Assembly: GCF_030683065.1 (NCBI RefSeq)
Contig: NZ_JAUXMX010000004.1
Location: 62,001 to 126,000, forward strand
Direction of reading: 5' to 3'
Source: Pseudomonas sp.
Lineage (GTDB): Bacteria; Pseudomonadota; Gammaproteobacteria; Pseudomonadales; Pseudomonadaceae
Length of the DNA stretch: 64,000 nucleotides
The notes under the pieces were generated by a model. That model worked only from the letters and a program-made list of their open reading frames with translations. It had not been told where the DNA came from and made no database searches. The translations under genes and the position numbers were made by a program. This document shows, piece by piece, positions 31,498 through 40,045 of the stretch (its first letter is position 1; every line of letters starts with the position of its first letter).

Positions 31498-32418
31498 TCA
31501 GGTCAGCACGGTAAGGAAACGTTCGTTGAGGACCCGGTCGTGGTAGAAGATCGCCTTGCCCAGTTGGTCGGCGGTCCAGGTCACCACTGGGTGATCGGGG
31601 TAGTGGTAGTCGCCGCCGCAGAACACTTCGTTGCGGTTGCCGGACGGGTCGAAGAAGTAGATGGTCTTGCCGTGGGTCAGGCCGTGACGGGTCGGGCCGA
31701 TGTCGATCGAGGTGTCGGTCATGCTGATCAGGTCGGCCGCGCGCAGCACGTCCTCCCAGGTCTCGAGGAAGAACGAGGCATGGTGGAAACGGCCCTTCTC
31801 CGGGTGGAGGATGAACGCCACGTCGTGGGCCTTCATGCACAGGCTGAGGAACTGGGCGATGCGTGTGCCGCCATCGAGCACCTGTTCGGCGAGGGTGAAG
31901 CCGAGCACCTCGGTGAACAGGCGCAGGGTTTCGTCGAGTTCGTCGCCGTATAGCAGGCAATGGTCGAAACGCACCGCGCGCATGCCTTTGAGGCCACGCG
32001 GCCAGGCTTCCGGGTTGACCTCTTCAAGGCCCCATTTGCCGGTGACCTGCTTCTGCGCGAACAGCTCGAAGCGGTGTCCGGAGGGTGAGGTGAATTGCAC
32101 TCGCCGGCCGCAGTCCTTGAGATCGCCGGCCGGCAGTTCTTCGACCTGGCAGCCGAACGCTTGTAACTCGCCGGCCAGGCGGGTCAGGCAGGCATCGTCG
32201 ATCACCTTGAAACCCATGAAATCCATGCCCGGCTCGTCGGCCTCGCGCAGCACCACGGAGAACTTGTCGGTCTCGGTCCAGGCCTTGAGATAAACCCGAC
32301 CTTGCTCGTCGCGGTCGACCTCGATCAGGCCGAGCAGCTCGACGTAGTGTTCCAGGGCCTTGGCCATGTCCAGCACGCGCAGTTGCACGTGGCCGGGACG
32401 CATCACACCTTTTTTCAT
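31498..32418 (-). CDS. dmpB: Catechol 2,3-dioxygenase
   Basis: This 306-residue extradiol dioxygenase cleaves catechol to 2-hydroxymuconic semialdehyde. The Fe(II) ligands are in [12 protein letters not shown] (His), [11 protein letters not shown] (His) and NRNEVFCGG (Glu), as in XylE His153/His214/Glu265. The start [20 protein letters not shown] matches the family. Its ATG overlaps the dmpQ stop (ATGA). Confidence 0.97.
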   Translation of the reverse strand: MKKGVMRPGHVQLRVLDMAKALEHYVELLGLIEVDRDEQGRVYLKAWTETDKFSVVLREADEPGMDFMGFKVIDDACLTRLAGELQAFGCQVEELPAGDLKDCGRRVQFTSPSGHRFELFAQKQVTGKWGLEEVNPEAWPRGLKGMRAVRFDHCLLYGDELDETLRLFTEVLGFTLAEQVLDGGTRIAQFLSLCMKAHDVAFILHPEKGRFHHASFFLETWEDVLRAADLISMTDTSIDIGPTRHGLTHGKTIYFFDPSGNRNEVFCGGDYHYPDHPVVTWTADQLGKAIFYHDRVLNERFLTVLT

Positions 32419-32753
32419 AACGACACCTTTTGTCTTTGTTGTGGGTCGACCGTGTTTTCGCTGCACGGCTTTTGATAACGCTCGATACACAGATCGCTGC
32501 GGGCAAACAGGCGGCAGGCCAGGGCGTAGCCCTGTTCGCGGGCCTCGCTCGGCACATGCTTGCAGCTCATCCGCCCGCACTCGTAGTCGCCGGCCAGCAC
32601 CCGCACCTTGCACAGGCCACAGCCGCCACCGCGGCAACCGACTGGCACGCAGAGCAGGCCCTGTTGTTCCATGGCGGCAAGGACCGACAGCGTCTCGTCG
32701 CAGCTGAAATGCTGGCCACTGCTGGCCTCGGTCACTTGATACTGTCTGCCCAT
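32415..32753 (-). CDS. dmpQ: Chloroplast-type [2Fe-2S] ferredoxin
   Basis: This 112-residue ferredoxin has the CX4CX2C cluster block in [15 protein letters not shown] plus a distal Cys (ALACRLF). Its XylT homologue reductively reactivates catechol 2,3-dioxygenase when the active-site iron is oxidised. Translational overlap with dmpB fits that service role. It is the only Dmp protein outside the direct carbon pathway besides dmpK and dmpR. Confidence 0.93.
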   Translation of the reverse strand: MGRQYQVTEASSGQHFSCDETLSVLAAMEQQGLLCVPVGCRGGGCGLCKVRVLAGDYECGRMSCKHVPSEAREQGYALACRLFARSDLCIERYQKPCSENTVDPQQRQKVSL

Positions 32754-32764
32754 GGCGGCGGGCC

Positions 32765-33826
32765 TCAGATGCGTTTGAACAGCGCGGAACGCTGGCCGTC
32801 GCCTGCGCCATCGGCCGCGGTGAGGAAGCGCTCCATAAAGATGTCGCGTTCGAACAGGCGGCCCTGCATCAGGGTGCTGATGGCCGCGTCGATCATCGGT
32901 GGCGGTCCGCACAGGTAGGCTTTGTGCCCCGTGAAACGGCCATCGAAATGAGCCTTGGCGGCGTCATGCACGAAGCCCTTGAAGCCCTGCCAGTGCGGGT
33001 CGTCGGTGGCCTGGCTGAGCGCCGGCACATAGGTGAAATTGGCGTGCGCGCGGGCCAGGCCCTCAAACAGTTCGCGGTTGTACAGTTCGGCGACGTTGCG
33101 CGCGCCCTGGAACAGGGTGATCTGGCGGCTGTCGCCCTGTGCCAGCAGGTCGAGGATCATCGACTGCGGGCTGGACAAGCCCGAGCCACCGGCCATGAAA
33201 ATCAGGTCGCCCGGCTGCGAGCCACGCACGAAGAACTGCCCATAAGGGCCAGACAACTGCAGTTGATCGCCGACCTTGAGTTGCTGGTGGATATAGCTGG
33301 TGGCGGCGCCGCCCTCGACCAGGCGTACATGCAGTTCCACCTCGCTGTCCTGGCCCGACGGGTTGGCCAGGGAGAACGCCCGGCTGCCGTCGATACCCGG
33401 CAGGTCGAGGTTGATGTATTGCCCGGACTGGAAGGCCATCGGCCGATCCAAGCGCAGGTGCAGGCCCTTGATGGTCGGCGACAGCTCGACGATGGCCGTG
33501 ACCGTGGCGCTGAAATCCGCCACTGGATGGCCGAGGAAGTCGGGATCGACATCAATGTCCGCTTCGATGGTCACATCGCTCTGCACGGTGGCGCAGCAGG
33601 CCAGTACCTTGCCCTCTTCACGCTCGATGTCCATCAGGGCGAAGGGTGAGGCGGCGCCGATCTCGACGTCGCCTTCCAGCACCTGCACTTTGCAGGTGGC
33701 ACAGGTGCCATGACCGCAGGCGAAGGGCAGCCACACGCCCTGACGCAGGGCGGCCTGGAGGATGGTCTGGCCTTCCTCCACCTCGATCACTTCGCCGGTC
33801 GGTTCGATGGTGACGGTGTAACTCAT
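32765..33826 (-). CDS. dmpP: Phenol hydroxylase P5, NADH-dependent reductase
   Basis: This 353-residue flavoprotein passes electrons from NADH to the diiron hydroxylase. It has an N-terminal [2Fe-2S] domain ([10 protein letters not shown] and the last Cys in LACC, residues 35-80), an FAD domain with RAFSLANPS, and an NAD domain ending in [14 protein letters not shown] 33826 follows GAGG; the upstream GTG at 33835 lacks a site. Confidence 0.97.
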   Translation of the reverse strand: MSYTVTIEPTGEVIEVEEGQTILQAALRQGVWLPFACGHGTCATCKVQVLEGDVEIGAASPFALMDIEREEGKVLACCATVQSDVTIEADIDVDPDFLGHPVADFSATVTAIVELSPTIKGLHLRLDRPMAFQSGQYINLDLPGIDGSRAFSLANPSGQDSEVELHVRLVEGGAATSYIHQQLKVGDQLQLSGPYGQFFVRGSQPGDLIFMAGGSGLSSPQSMILDLLAQGDSRQITLFQGARNVAELYNRELFEGLARAHANFTYVPALSQATDDPHWQGFKGFVHDAAKAHFDGRFTGHKAYLCGPPPMIDAAISTLMQGRLFERDIFMERFLTAADGAGDGQRSALFKRI

Positions 33827-33836
33827 GGGGCTCACC

Positions 33837-34196
33837 TCAACTCGCGGAGTTACCCAGGCCGTTCAGGCCGGGGGTTTGCAGACGCAGCATGTCCTTGTGG
33901 CGCAGGCCGTTGGCATCCAGGCTGGCGGCGAAATCCGGCGCCCAGGGCTCGTCGTTGAGCAGCCAGATGCTGGCGCTGAAATCGACCTTGGCGGTGTCCG
34001 GGTGAGCGGCCATGGCCGGACGCAGCACCTGCTCGCACAACTCGCTGAAGCCCATGGCCGGACTCACTGCCAGAGCGAATGGCGAGCTGAACATCAGGTG
34101 ACGATCCCAGCCTACATACAGCAGGCGATTGCCATGGAAGTTGGCTTCGAGGTCGAGCGGCGGGAATTCATAAGGCCCGATGGAATTGACGGTCAT
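33837..34196 (-). CDS. dmpO: Phenol hydroxylase P4, accessory subunit
   Basis: This 119-residue gamma-type subunit of the (alpha-beta-gamma)2 hydroxylase core (phenol_hyd_sub family) begins MTVNSIGPYEFPPLDLEANFHG. It has no catalytic residues of its own and is part of the DmpLNO oxygenase component. It ends 11 bases before the dmpP start. Confidence 0.94.
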   Translation of the reverse strand: MTVNSIGPYEFPPLDLEANFHGNRLLYVGWDRHLMFSSPFALAVSPAMGFSELCEQVLRPAMAAHPDTAKVDFSASIWLLNDEPWAPDFAASLDANGLRHKDMLRLQTPGLNGLGNSAS

Positions 34197-34259
34197 GAAA
34201 AGGTTCCTCTTGTTCTTGGTATGGGAAGGAACGGGACGGCACTGCCGTCCCGCGCCGGC

Positions 34260-35798
34260 TCAGCTCGCCTTGGGTAGCGGGGCGACGGCCGGATTCAAGC
34301 CTTTCCACTGCAGCCAGCGCTGGTGCTCGGGCGAGCCGAGGTACTCGAAGTTGTCCTCGCCGATATTGATGTTGTAGTAGTCGCGCACCACCGACTCGAC
34401 GTCGGCACCACCGCAGTTGCCCTGGTAGATCTGGTGCACCGGCAGCCAGGCCTGGACATACTTTTGCGGCTGGTTCTTGAAGATGTCGCAGCAGCCATCC
34501 GAGCAGAAGTGGTAACGCTCGCCCTCGTGCACATGGCTGCGATGGCTGAGCTGGGTGGCGTCGTCCGGCTCGGTGAAGATGGTCGGGATCTGGCACACCT
34601 GGCACAGCTGCGGCAGGGTGTTGTTGTAGAAACGCTCGCCCTTTTCCTGCTGCTCGCGCCAGAAGGTGAAGCGCTCGCGGTAGTACTTGTCGAAAGTGTT
34701 CGGGTACTTGGCCGACAGCCAGTCCATCTCCTCCTCGTTGGGCATCCAGGTGTGGAAGTTGGTGGCCTGGCTGTACTGGTAGAAGGTCGCCCAGGCTTGG
34801 TGGGAGACGTGCTCCTTGCCGATAGTCGACTGCTCGACGTACTTCGGCGCACGGATGCCGTAACGCTCCAGATCCTTGAACAGCGCGCCGCCGGCCTCCT
34901 CGAAATAGACTTCCCAGGCTTCGGCCCAGGACATCACTTTGTTCGGCAGCATGTAGTCCATCATCATCCCGACCAGCGACAGCAGGCGGTTGCCGCGCCA
35001 GAACCACTTGTCGATCCAGCCCTGGATGATCGGCACGTTGTCCTCGTGCTGCTCGAGCATGAACTTGATCACTTCCAGGCCCAGGGTCATGTGCCGTGCC
35101 TCGTCGGACTGCGCCGAGAAGCCGAAGGTGACGGTGGCCATGTCGCCGTTGTAGGCCGCGCCAGACATGAAGGGCACGAACAGCAGGTTGGTCAGCACGT
35201 ACTCGAAGGAGAACGAGATGGCGGTGAGGAACTCGAACGGCCCGGCCGTGCGCGCATCGTCGAAGAACGACTTGGGCACCGAGAGGAACCACACCCGGTC
35301 GTGCATATGAGCGAAGTCATGCAGGCCGTTGAAGTGCTTGTTGTAGTGGCTCATCGCATGCACTTGAGTCTGCACGTGGCGCAGCTCGTCAATCGCCTGC
35401 ATCTGGCAGGCGACCCGCGCACCGGCGCCGCTGAATTGCCGGCCGACCCGGGCAAAACCCTGGAATGCCTGGTACTCGCAGGGGCTGATGCCACCCAGGA
35501 ACAGCTTTAGCGCATTGACGTAGCGCGCATCGGAGATGGTCTGCTGGCCGTTGTTCTGGGCGAAAGCATCGAGAATGGCGTAGAGCTTCTTCTCTTTTTC
35601 GGCCTGGTACTTCCAGTAGGAATCCATGGTCAGGCGGAAGGGGTCTTCCCACTTGTCCCAGTCGGTGATCTTGATGCCCTCGAAATCCTCGTGGGGGAAG
35701 ATGTCCTTCTTGTCCTGGTAGCTAGGCTCCCAGTCGAGGTCGCGGGTCAGGTAGCGGTACTTGTCTTTTAGGCCGAGTTTTTTCTTGGTAGCGGTCAT
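34260..35798 (-). CDS. dmpN: Phenol hydroxylase P3, diiron oxygenase large subunit
   Basis: This 512-residue catalytic subunit hydroxylates phenol to catechol. Two ExxH iron-binding motifs occur: IDELRHVQTQ near residue 135 and SDEARHMTLG near 233. The C-terminal part has a YHS-type cysteine domain (CQVCQ, then YHFCSDGCCDIF) near 400-445. ATG 35798 (MTATKKKLGLKDKYRY) matches other bacterial multicomponent monooxygenases; 18 upstream residues to 35852 do not. Confidence 0.98.
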   Translation of the reverse strand: MTATKKKLGLKDKYRYLTRDLDWEPSYQDKKDIFPHEDFEGIKITDWDKWEDPFRLTMDSYWKYQAEKEKKLYAILDAFAQNNGQQTISDARYVNALKLFLGGISPCEYQAFQGFARVGRQFSGAGARVACQMQAIDELRHVQTQVHAMSHYNKHFNGLHDFAHMHDRVWFLSVPKSFFDDARTAGPFEFLTAISFSFEYVLTNLLFVPFMSGAAYNGDMATVTFGFSAQSDEARHMTLGLEVIKFMLEQHEDNVPIIQGWIDKWFWRGNRLLSLVGMMMDYMLPNKVMSWAEAWEVYFEEAGGALFKDLERYGIRAPKYVEQSTIGKEHVSHQAWATFYQYSQATNFHTWMPNEEEMDWLSAKYPNTFDKYYRERFTFWREQQEKGERFYNNTLPQLCQVCQIPTIFTEPDDATQLSHRSHVHEGERYHFCSDGCCDIFKNQPQKYVQAWLPVHQIYQGNCGGADVESVVRDYYNINIGEDNFEYLGSPEHQRWLQWKGLNPAVAPLPKAS

Positions 35799-35811
35799 GG
35801 CTTGGCTCCTA

Positions 35812-36081
35812 CTAATTTTTCCACTCGAGAACGAAGGCGTCGTCGTCTTCATCGACGTTGCCGCCGATGGTGATTACGTCCAGCAGCATTTCCTGCACGT
35901 CCCAGGCGCGGCCGAGCCGCTCTTCCATGGTGTCGCGACGGATCTCCAGACGGCCTTCGGCCTCGATGCGAATCATTGCCGGCTGGTGCTGGACCACCGC
36001 ATGCGGGTTGTCATGGGTGATGCCATCCACCAGGTAGCGGGCGTTGTCGTTGTCCTGCAGGACGAGGTAAACAAGCGACAT
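35812..36081 (-). CDS. dmpM: Phenol hydroxylase P2, regulatory (effector) protein
   Basis: This 89-residue cofactorless MmoB/DmpM-family protein docks on the oxygenase and tunes oxygen activation. VYLVLQDNDNARYLVDGI at the start is typical. It lies between the two large hydroxylase subunits in the standard order L-M-N. Confidence 0.95.
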   Translation of the reverse strand: MSLVYLVLQDNDNARYLVDGITHDNPHAVVQHQPAMIRIEAEGRLEIRRDTMEERLGRAWDVQEMLLDVITIGGNVDEDDDAFVLEWKN

Positions 36082-36092
36082 GGTCTGGATCC

Positions 36093-37082
36093 TTATTGAA
36101 TGTTCAGGCCGAGCTTTTTCAGCCGGACGAGGAAGTCCTGATGCACGCTGGCGAATGCGTCGCCGCCAGCGCTGATCTCGGCCAGCGGTGCCTGCGCCTC
36201 AAGGGCACGGGCCAGCCAGTATTCGATCCAGGCTTCGATCTGCAGGCGATTGCTCTCGCTCTCGGCGGCCACGGTCTTGACCATGGCATCGACCCAGCGG
36301 CTGCTCTCGGCGTACCACTGGCGCATGAACTCGGTGAGCATGCCGACGTCGCCGGCGCCTTCGGCACTCAGGGTCTCGTCGAACTTCTGGTACATCAGCG
36401 GGAACAGCAGGCCATCGCTGACCAGGTTCTGCGCCAGGGTCAGCTCGAACCAGTCCTTGACCACGAAGCTGTCCTCGACGTAACGGCGCAGGCCCTGCCA
36501 GACCGGGTCGTCGAGCCACAGCTGCTTGCCCTGCACCAGCGCCTCGGTGCCGCCGTTGTCGAGCAGCAGGCCGATGCGTGACAGGTACTGGGCTATCCCC
36601 AAGCGGTCCATGGCGGTGTAGATGTGCATCTGCACCACGGTGGTGGCGCAGCCATCGGCGGCGATGCCGCTGTTATTGGTGTTGGCACCCAGCTCGGCGT
36701 GGCGCAGCGGCACCAGTGCTCGGAGGATGCGTGCGCGCTGCTCGTCGCTCAGGCGTCCCAGCAGCTCGCGCTTCTCGCAGAAGGCGTACTCGTGCTCGGT
36801 GGTTTCCTGCATGCGCGCACGGGTCTGTACATAGGTGCCGTAGTAGTACTGACGCGGGTCGCTGACCGCATACCAGTCGCGCATCACCAGGCAGGTGCGG
36901 GTGACATCGTTGAGCAGCTTGTCCGGCTGCCACTGCGGGCGGTAATGGAAATTGATCGTGGCCGCGACGTCGTAGCTGGCTTCCTGATAGCGACTGGCCG
37001 GCTTGTCACCGAAGCGCCTGCGGATATGGCTGAAGGTCTGGCGGATCGGTTCCACCGTGCTTGTCTTGATCTCTATGCTCAT
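36093..37082 (-). CDS. dmpL: Phenol hydroxylase P1, oxygenase beta subunit
   Basis: This 329-residue ferritin-like subunit is structurally related to DmpN but lacks the iron ligands. With DmpN and DmpO it forms the oxygenase. The block NNSGIAADGCATTVVQMHIY near residues 150-170 is typical of this branch. It follows dmpK after 47 bases. Confidence 0.95.
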   Translation of the reverse strand: MSIEIKTSTVEPIRQTFSHIRRRFGDKPASRYQEASYDVAATINFHYRPQWQPDKLLNDVTRTCLVMRDWYAVSDPRQYYYGTYVQTRARMQETTEHEYAFCEKRELLGRLSDEQRARILRALVPLRHAELGANTNNSGIAADGCATTVVQMHIYTAMDRLGIAQYLSRIGLLLDNGGTEALVQGKQLWLDDPVWQGLRRYVEDSFVVKDWFELTLAQNLVSDGLLFPLMYQKFDETLSAEGAGDVGMLTEFMRQWYAESSRWVDAMVKTVAAESESNRLQIEAWIEYWLARALEAQAPLAEISAGGDAFASVHQDFLVRLKKLGLNIQ

Positions 37083-37129
37083 CTCGACCGTACCTATTGT
37101 TGTTGTGGGTGGCTGCCATGGGCAGGCGT

Positions 37130-37399
37130 TCAGTCGTGCTTGCCCGGCATGCGGCGACCGGCTTCACCGAAGCGCCACTTGACCATGTCGTCGTCGACTG
37201 CCTGGGCCATCGCCTGATCCATCACCACCACGCGGTTGTGTTGGCAGAACTGGGTGAACGCGGCTTGCGGCAGCACCAGCTCGACGAACAAGTCGGGGTA
37301 GCCGATGGCGAAGTCGAACTCAACGAAGCGGGCACCCGGCTCGCTGCGTACCCGGATGTAACGTGGCAGGTCTTCAAAACGGGGTTCAAGCGTGTTCAT
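37130..37399 (-). CDS. dmpK: Phenol hydroxylase P0, assembly protein
   Basis: This 89-residue protein belongs to the phenol hydroxylase P0 family (FVEFDFAIGYPDLFVELVLPQ). In CF600, DmpK is needed to assemble active hydroxylase, probably for iron insertion, but inhibits turnover in excess. It is the first gene after the Po promoter; GGGAG precedes the ATG. Confidence 0.94.
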   Translation of the reverse strand: MNTLEPRFEDLPRYIRVRSEPGARFVEFDFAIGYPDLFVELVLPQAAFTQFCQHNRVVVMDQAMAQAVDDDMVKWRFGEAGRRMPGKHD

Positions 37400-37438
37400 G
37401 TTCTGGCCATCTCCCTTGGTGGCGGGTGACAGGCCTAA

Positions 37439-37454
37439 CGCAACGGCTGTGCCA
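37439..37454 (-). promoter_or_regulatory. Sigma54 (-24/-12) promoter Po of the dmp operon
   Basis: On the minus strand the bases read TGGCAC-AGCCG-TTGCG, with the exact five-base spacer of RpoN promoters. This is nearly identical to Po of the CF600 dmp operon. It lies about 40 bases upstream of the dmpK start. Confidence 0.92.
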
Positions 37455-37563
37455 ACGCCTGAGAAAAACTTATAAACAATTGATTTATATAGGCTTATAT
37501 AAATTTTTAGGCGACAAAAGGCACACCGCTCAGCGCAGAGCGATCAAGCCGATACGGGTTTTT

Positions 37564-37610
37564 TTGATGATTTGATCAAACGCCCCAGGCCGGCTTGAGC
37601 AAATGCTCAG
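37564..37610 (-). promoter_or_regulatory. DmpR upstream activating sequences of Po
   Basis: Two palindromes match the XylR/DmpR consensus TTGATCAATTGATCAA: TTGATGATTTGATCAA at 37564-37579 (14 of 16) and TTGAGCAAATGCTCAG at 37595-37610 (12 of 16). Their centres are 31 bp apart, about three helical turns, and about 115-150 bp from the -24 element, as expected for DmpR hexamer binding with IHF bending. Confidence 0.85.
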
Positions 37611-37897
37611 CCAGCGAAAATGGGCGTGCAGGCGGGCGGGGCAGGCGACGCCAATTTCATCAATTGGTTGACTTCCAAGTGCGCACGGATCTGGATATGG
37701 TGACTGCCGATTTGAGCTGCGAGGCGTTTTGCCAGCACTTGACCGCCAACCACCCAGACCCTTCCATTGACGGAAATTGCAGGGAAAAGCAGGTTTACAG
37801 CAGGTAAATTCAGCTATCTTTATTGACTGAGTAAATACCCTGGCAACCGGTCAGAGGTGGTTCTCCCCTTACAAAAATAATCAGGGGTCCTATTGCC

Positions 37898-39583
37898 ATG
37901 GCAATCAGGTACAAGCCACAACTGCAGCACTCGGACTTTCAGGATCTGAGCAAACAGATCCGTTTTCAAAGCATGGAAGGCAAAATCTGGTTCGGCGAAC
38001 AACGCATGTTGCTGATGCAGGTTTCCGCCATGGGCAGCTTTCGCCGCGAGCTGGTGAGCATCCTCGGCATCGAACGGGCCAAGGGCTTCTTCCTGCGTTT
38101 GGGCTACCAGTCCGGCCTGCGCGATGCCGAGTTGGCGCGCAAGCTGCGTCCACATTGCAGCGAGCTGGATATCTTCCTTGCCGGCCCGCAGCTGCACTCG
38201 CTCAAGGGGCTGGTCAAGGCGATTCCTACCGAGCTGGATATCGACATCGAAACCGGGCGTTTCTACGTCGAGGTGGAGTGGGTCGACTCCTTCGAGGTGG
38301 AGATCTGCCAGAGCGAACTGGGGCCGATGGACGAGCCGGTGTGCTGGACCCTGCTCGGCTATGCCTGCAGCTACTCCTCCTCGTTCATGGGCCGCGAGGT
38401 GATCTTCAAGGAGATCACCTGCCGCGGCCGCGGCGACGACAAGTGCCGGATCGTCGGCAAGCTGGCAGAAGAGTGGGACGACGCCGAGGCGTTCAAGGCG
38501 TATTTCAAGAACGACCCGATCATCGAAGAACTGTACGAGTTGCAGTCGCAACTGGCCTCGCTGCGCACCAGCCTGCAACGCCAGGAAGGCCAGTATTACG
38601 GCATCGGTCAGTCCCAGGCCTACACCAAGGTCTGCCAGATGATCGACAAGGCCGCCAAGGGCAAGGTCTCGGTGCTGTTGCTTGGCGAAAGCGGGGTGGG
38701 CAAGGAGGTGATTGCGCGCAGCGTGCACCTGCGCAGCGCCCGCGCCGAACAGCCATTCGTGGCGATAAACTGCGCCGCCATTCCCCCGGACCTGATCGAG
38801 GCCGAGCTATTCGGCGTGGAAAAGGGTGCCTTCACCGGCGCGCTGCAGTCGCGCATGGGCCGTTTCGAGCGGGCCAACCAGGGCACCATCTTTCTCGACG
38901 AAGTGGTTGAACTGAGCACGCGCGCCCAAGCCACTCTGCTGCGCGTGCTGCAGGAAGGCGAACTGGAGCGGGTCGGTGACAACCGTACGCGCAAGGTCGA
39001 CGTGCGGGTAATCGCCGCCACCAACGAAAGCCTCAGCGAGGCGGTCAAGACGGGCAAGTTCCGCGCCGACCTGTTCTACCGGCTCAATGTGTTCCCGGTC
39101 AGCATCCCGCCCCTGCGCGAACGCCTGGAGGATATCCCGCTGCTGGTCGAGCACTTCCTCAAGCGCTTCCACAGCGAATACAACAAGAAGACCCTGGGCC
39201 TTTCCGACCTGGCCATGGAGGCCTGCATGCACTACCCCTGGCCGGGCAATATCCGCGAACTGGAGAACGTCATCGAGCGCGGCATCATCCTTACCGATAG
39301 CAACGAGAGCATCAGCTTCGAGTCGCTGTTCCCGCAGTTGCAGCTGGAAGAATTGCTCGAGAGCCGGTTGTCCAGTGAAGGCACCTTGCTGCAGCCGACC
39401 GCCGAGCAGAGCTGGACCGAACAGGTGCTGGGCACGGGCCTGAGTCTGGACGCCATCGAAGAACAGTTGATGCGCGAAGCCATGCAGCGCGCAAGCAACA
39501 ACGTCTCCGGCGCCGCGCGCATCCTCGGCCTGACCCGCCCGGCCCTGGCCTACCGGCTGAAGAAGATCGGCATCGAGGTCTGA
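37898..39583 (+). CDS. dmpR: Phenol-responsive sigma54 activator DmpR
   Basis: This 561-residue XylR/DmpR-family activator has an N-terminal XylR_N plus V4R phenol-sensing domain (about 1-210), a B linker, an AAA+ domain with GESGVGKE, GAFTGA and TIFLDEV, and a Fis-type HTH at the C-terminus (VSGAARILGLTRPALAYRLKK). The zinc ligands known from MopR (Cys, Glu, Cys, Cys) are kept in CWTLL, KEITC and DDKC with the correct spacing. CF600 DmpR has an extra Cys that is Arg here (CRGRGDDKC). It activates Po and probably the operon to its right. Confidence 0.96.
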   Translation: MAIRYKPQLQHSDFQDLSKQIRFQSMEGKIWFGEQRMLLMQVSAMGSFRRELVSILGIERAKGFFLRLGYQSGLRDAELARKLRPHCSELDIFLAGPQLHSLKGLVKAIPTELDIDIETGRFYVEVEWVDSFEVEICQSELGPMDEPVCWTLLGYACSYSSSFMGREVIFKEITCRGRGDDKCRIVGKLAEEWDDAEAFKAYFKNDPIIEELYELQSQLASLRTSLQRQEGQYYGIGQSQAYTKVCQMIDKAAKGKVSVLLLGESGVGKEVIARSVHLRSARAEQPFVAINCAAIPPDLIEAELFGVEKGAFTGALQSRMGRFERANQGTIFLDEVVELSTRAQATLLRVLQEGELERVGDNRTRKVDVRVIAATNESLSEAVKTGKFRADLFYRLNVFPVSIPPLRERLEDIPLLVEHFLKRFHSEYNKKTLGLSDLAMEACMHYPWPGNIRELENVIERGIILTDSNESISFESLFPQLQLEELLESRLSSEGTLLQPTAEQSWTEQVLGTGLSLDAIEEQLMREAMQRASNNVSGAARILGLTRPALAYRLKKIGIEV

Positions 39584-39592
39584 GCGCCTGTG

Positions 39593-39624
39593 CAAAGGCG
39601 CCGACCTGCTGCTTGGCGCCTTTG
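39593..39624 (+). terminator. Terminator after dmpR
   Basis: A 10-bp stem, CAAAGGCGCC (39593-39602) with GGCGCCTTTG (39615-39624), surrounds a 12-base loop. It begins 10 bases after the stop codon and has only a short T run. Confidence 0.65.
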
Positions 39625-39778
39625 TAGGATGTGGCGGGCCGCGTAGGCTTGAGCGAAGCGATACTCATCGGGCGGTTTATGCCTGTACCCGTTGGCTGGG
39701 CGAATATCGATGATGGGTTACGGCGCGCGTGTTCTGCTGGCAGCAGGTCAATGTGCGGGCGCCTAACCGCATCCTACA
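39624..39778 (+). repeat. Long interspersed repeat, copy 2 (right of dmpR)
   Basis: This 155-base version of the repeat at 24971 has the same orientation. It shares GTAGGATG, GAGCGAAGCGATACTCATCG, GCTGGCAGCAGGTCAAT and GGCGCCTAAC, but ends early with GCATCCTACA, lacking the CTTGATCCTTGAGCAC half. With copy 1 it brackets the whole dmp island as a direct repeat. Confidence 0.8.
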
Positions 39779-39833
39779 AAAGCGCCGCCCGGCCCGCCCA
39801 TCGGCTTGCCGCCCACCTAGCCGGGACGCCGGC

Positions 39834-39878
39834 TTTACCAAATGGATAAAACCCCGGGCGATTTGACTATTTGCTCAA
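39834..39878 (+). promoter_or_regulatory. DmpR-type upstream activating sequences of the envelope operon
   Basis: TTGACTATTTGCTCAA at 39863-39878 matches 12 of 16 positions of the DmpR/XylR palindrome TTGATCAATTGATCAA, conserving both outer TTGA and TCAA arms. A weaker copy (10 of 16) lies at 39834-39849, 29 bp away centre to centre. The stronger site is about 107 bp from the -24 element, nearly the distance found at Po. Confidence 0.65.
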
Positions 39879-39977
39879 AGGCAGCGCGTCCCGCCGCGTT
39901 GCAATTGCGCCCTGAATAATCTTCACGAAACCTAAAAATCGATAGGTTTCAACAGCTTGTAAATCAATACAGGAGAC

Positions 39978-39993
39978 TGGCACAAGCGTTGCT
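39978..39993 (+). promoter_or_regulatory. Sigma54 (-24/-12) promoter of the envelope operon
   Basis: TGGCAC-AAGCG-TTGCT fits the RpoN consensus exactly, including the five-base spacer. It lies 52 bases upstream of the lipoprotein start. The bases around it (GGCACAAGCGTTGCT) resemble Po (GGCACAGCCGTTGCG). Confidence 0.88.
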
Positions 39994-40045
39994 CTAGGGT
40001 TCACCAACCGCTGCAAGACAAAAACAATCCAAGTGGTGACCCGTA

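Larger units (their letters stand above)
37400..37897. other. Divergent control region between dmpK and dmpR
   Basis: This 498-bp gene-free region carries the sigma54 promoter for dmpK, an AT-rich probable IHF-bending tract (about 37467-37512), two upstream activator palindromes (37564-37579 and 37595-37610), a possible third at 37656-37671 (12 of 16 matches to TTGATCAATTGATCAA), and the unidentified dmpR promoter. Confidence 0.85.
39584..40045. other. Intergenic region right of dmpR: terminator, repeat, sigma54 control region
   Basis: It carries, in order, a hairpin terminator, repeat copy 2 (39624-39778), two DmpR-like palindromes, an AT-rich tract with a possible IHF site (about 39915-39975), and a -24/-12 promoter for the next operon. 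Confidence 0.8.

Noticed and set aside
37656-37671. Third DmpR-like palindrome in the dmpK-dmpR region
   Set aside because: It matches 12 of 16 positions but is 61 bp from the paired sites, outside the known arrangement; it is mentioned only in the region entry.
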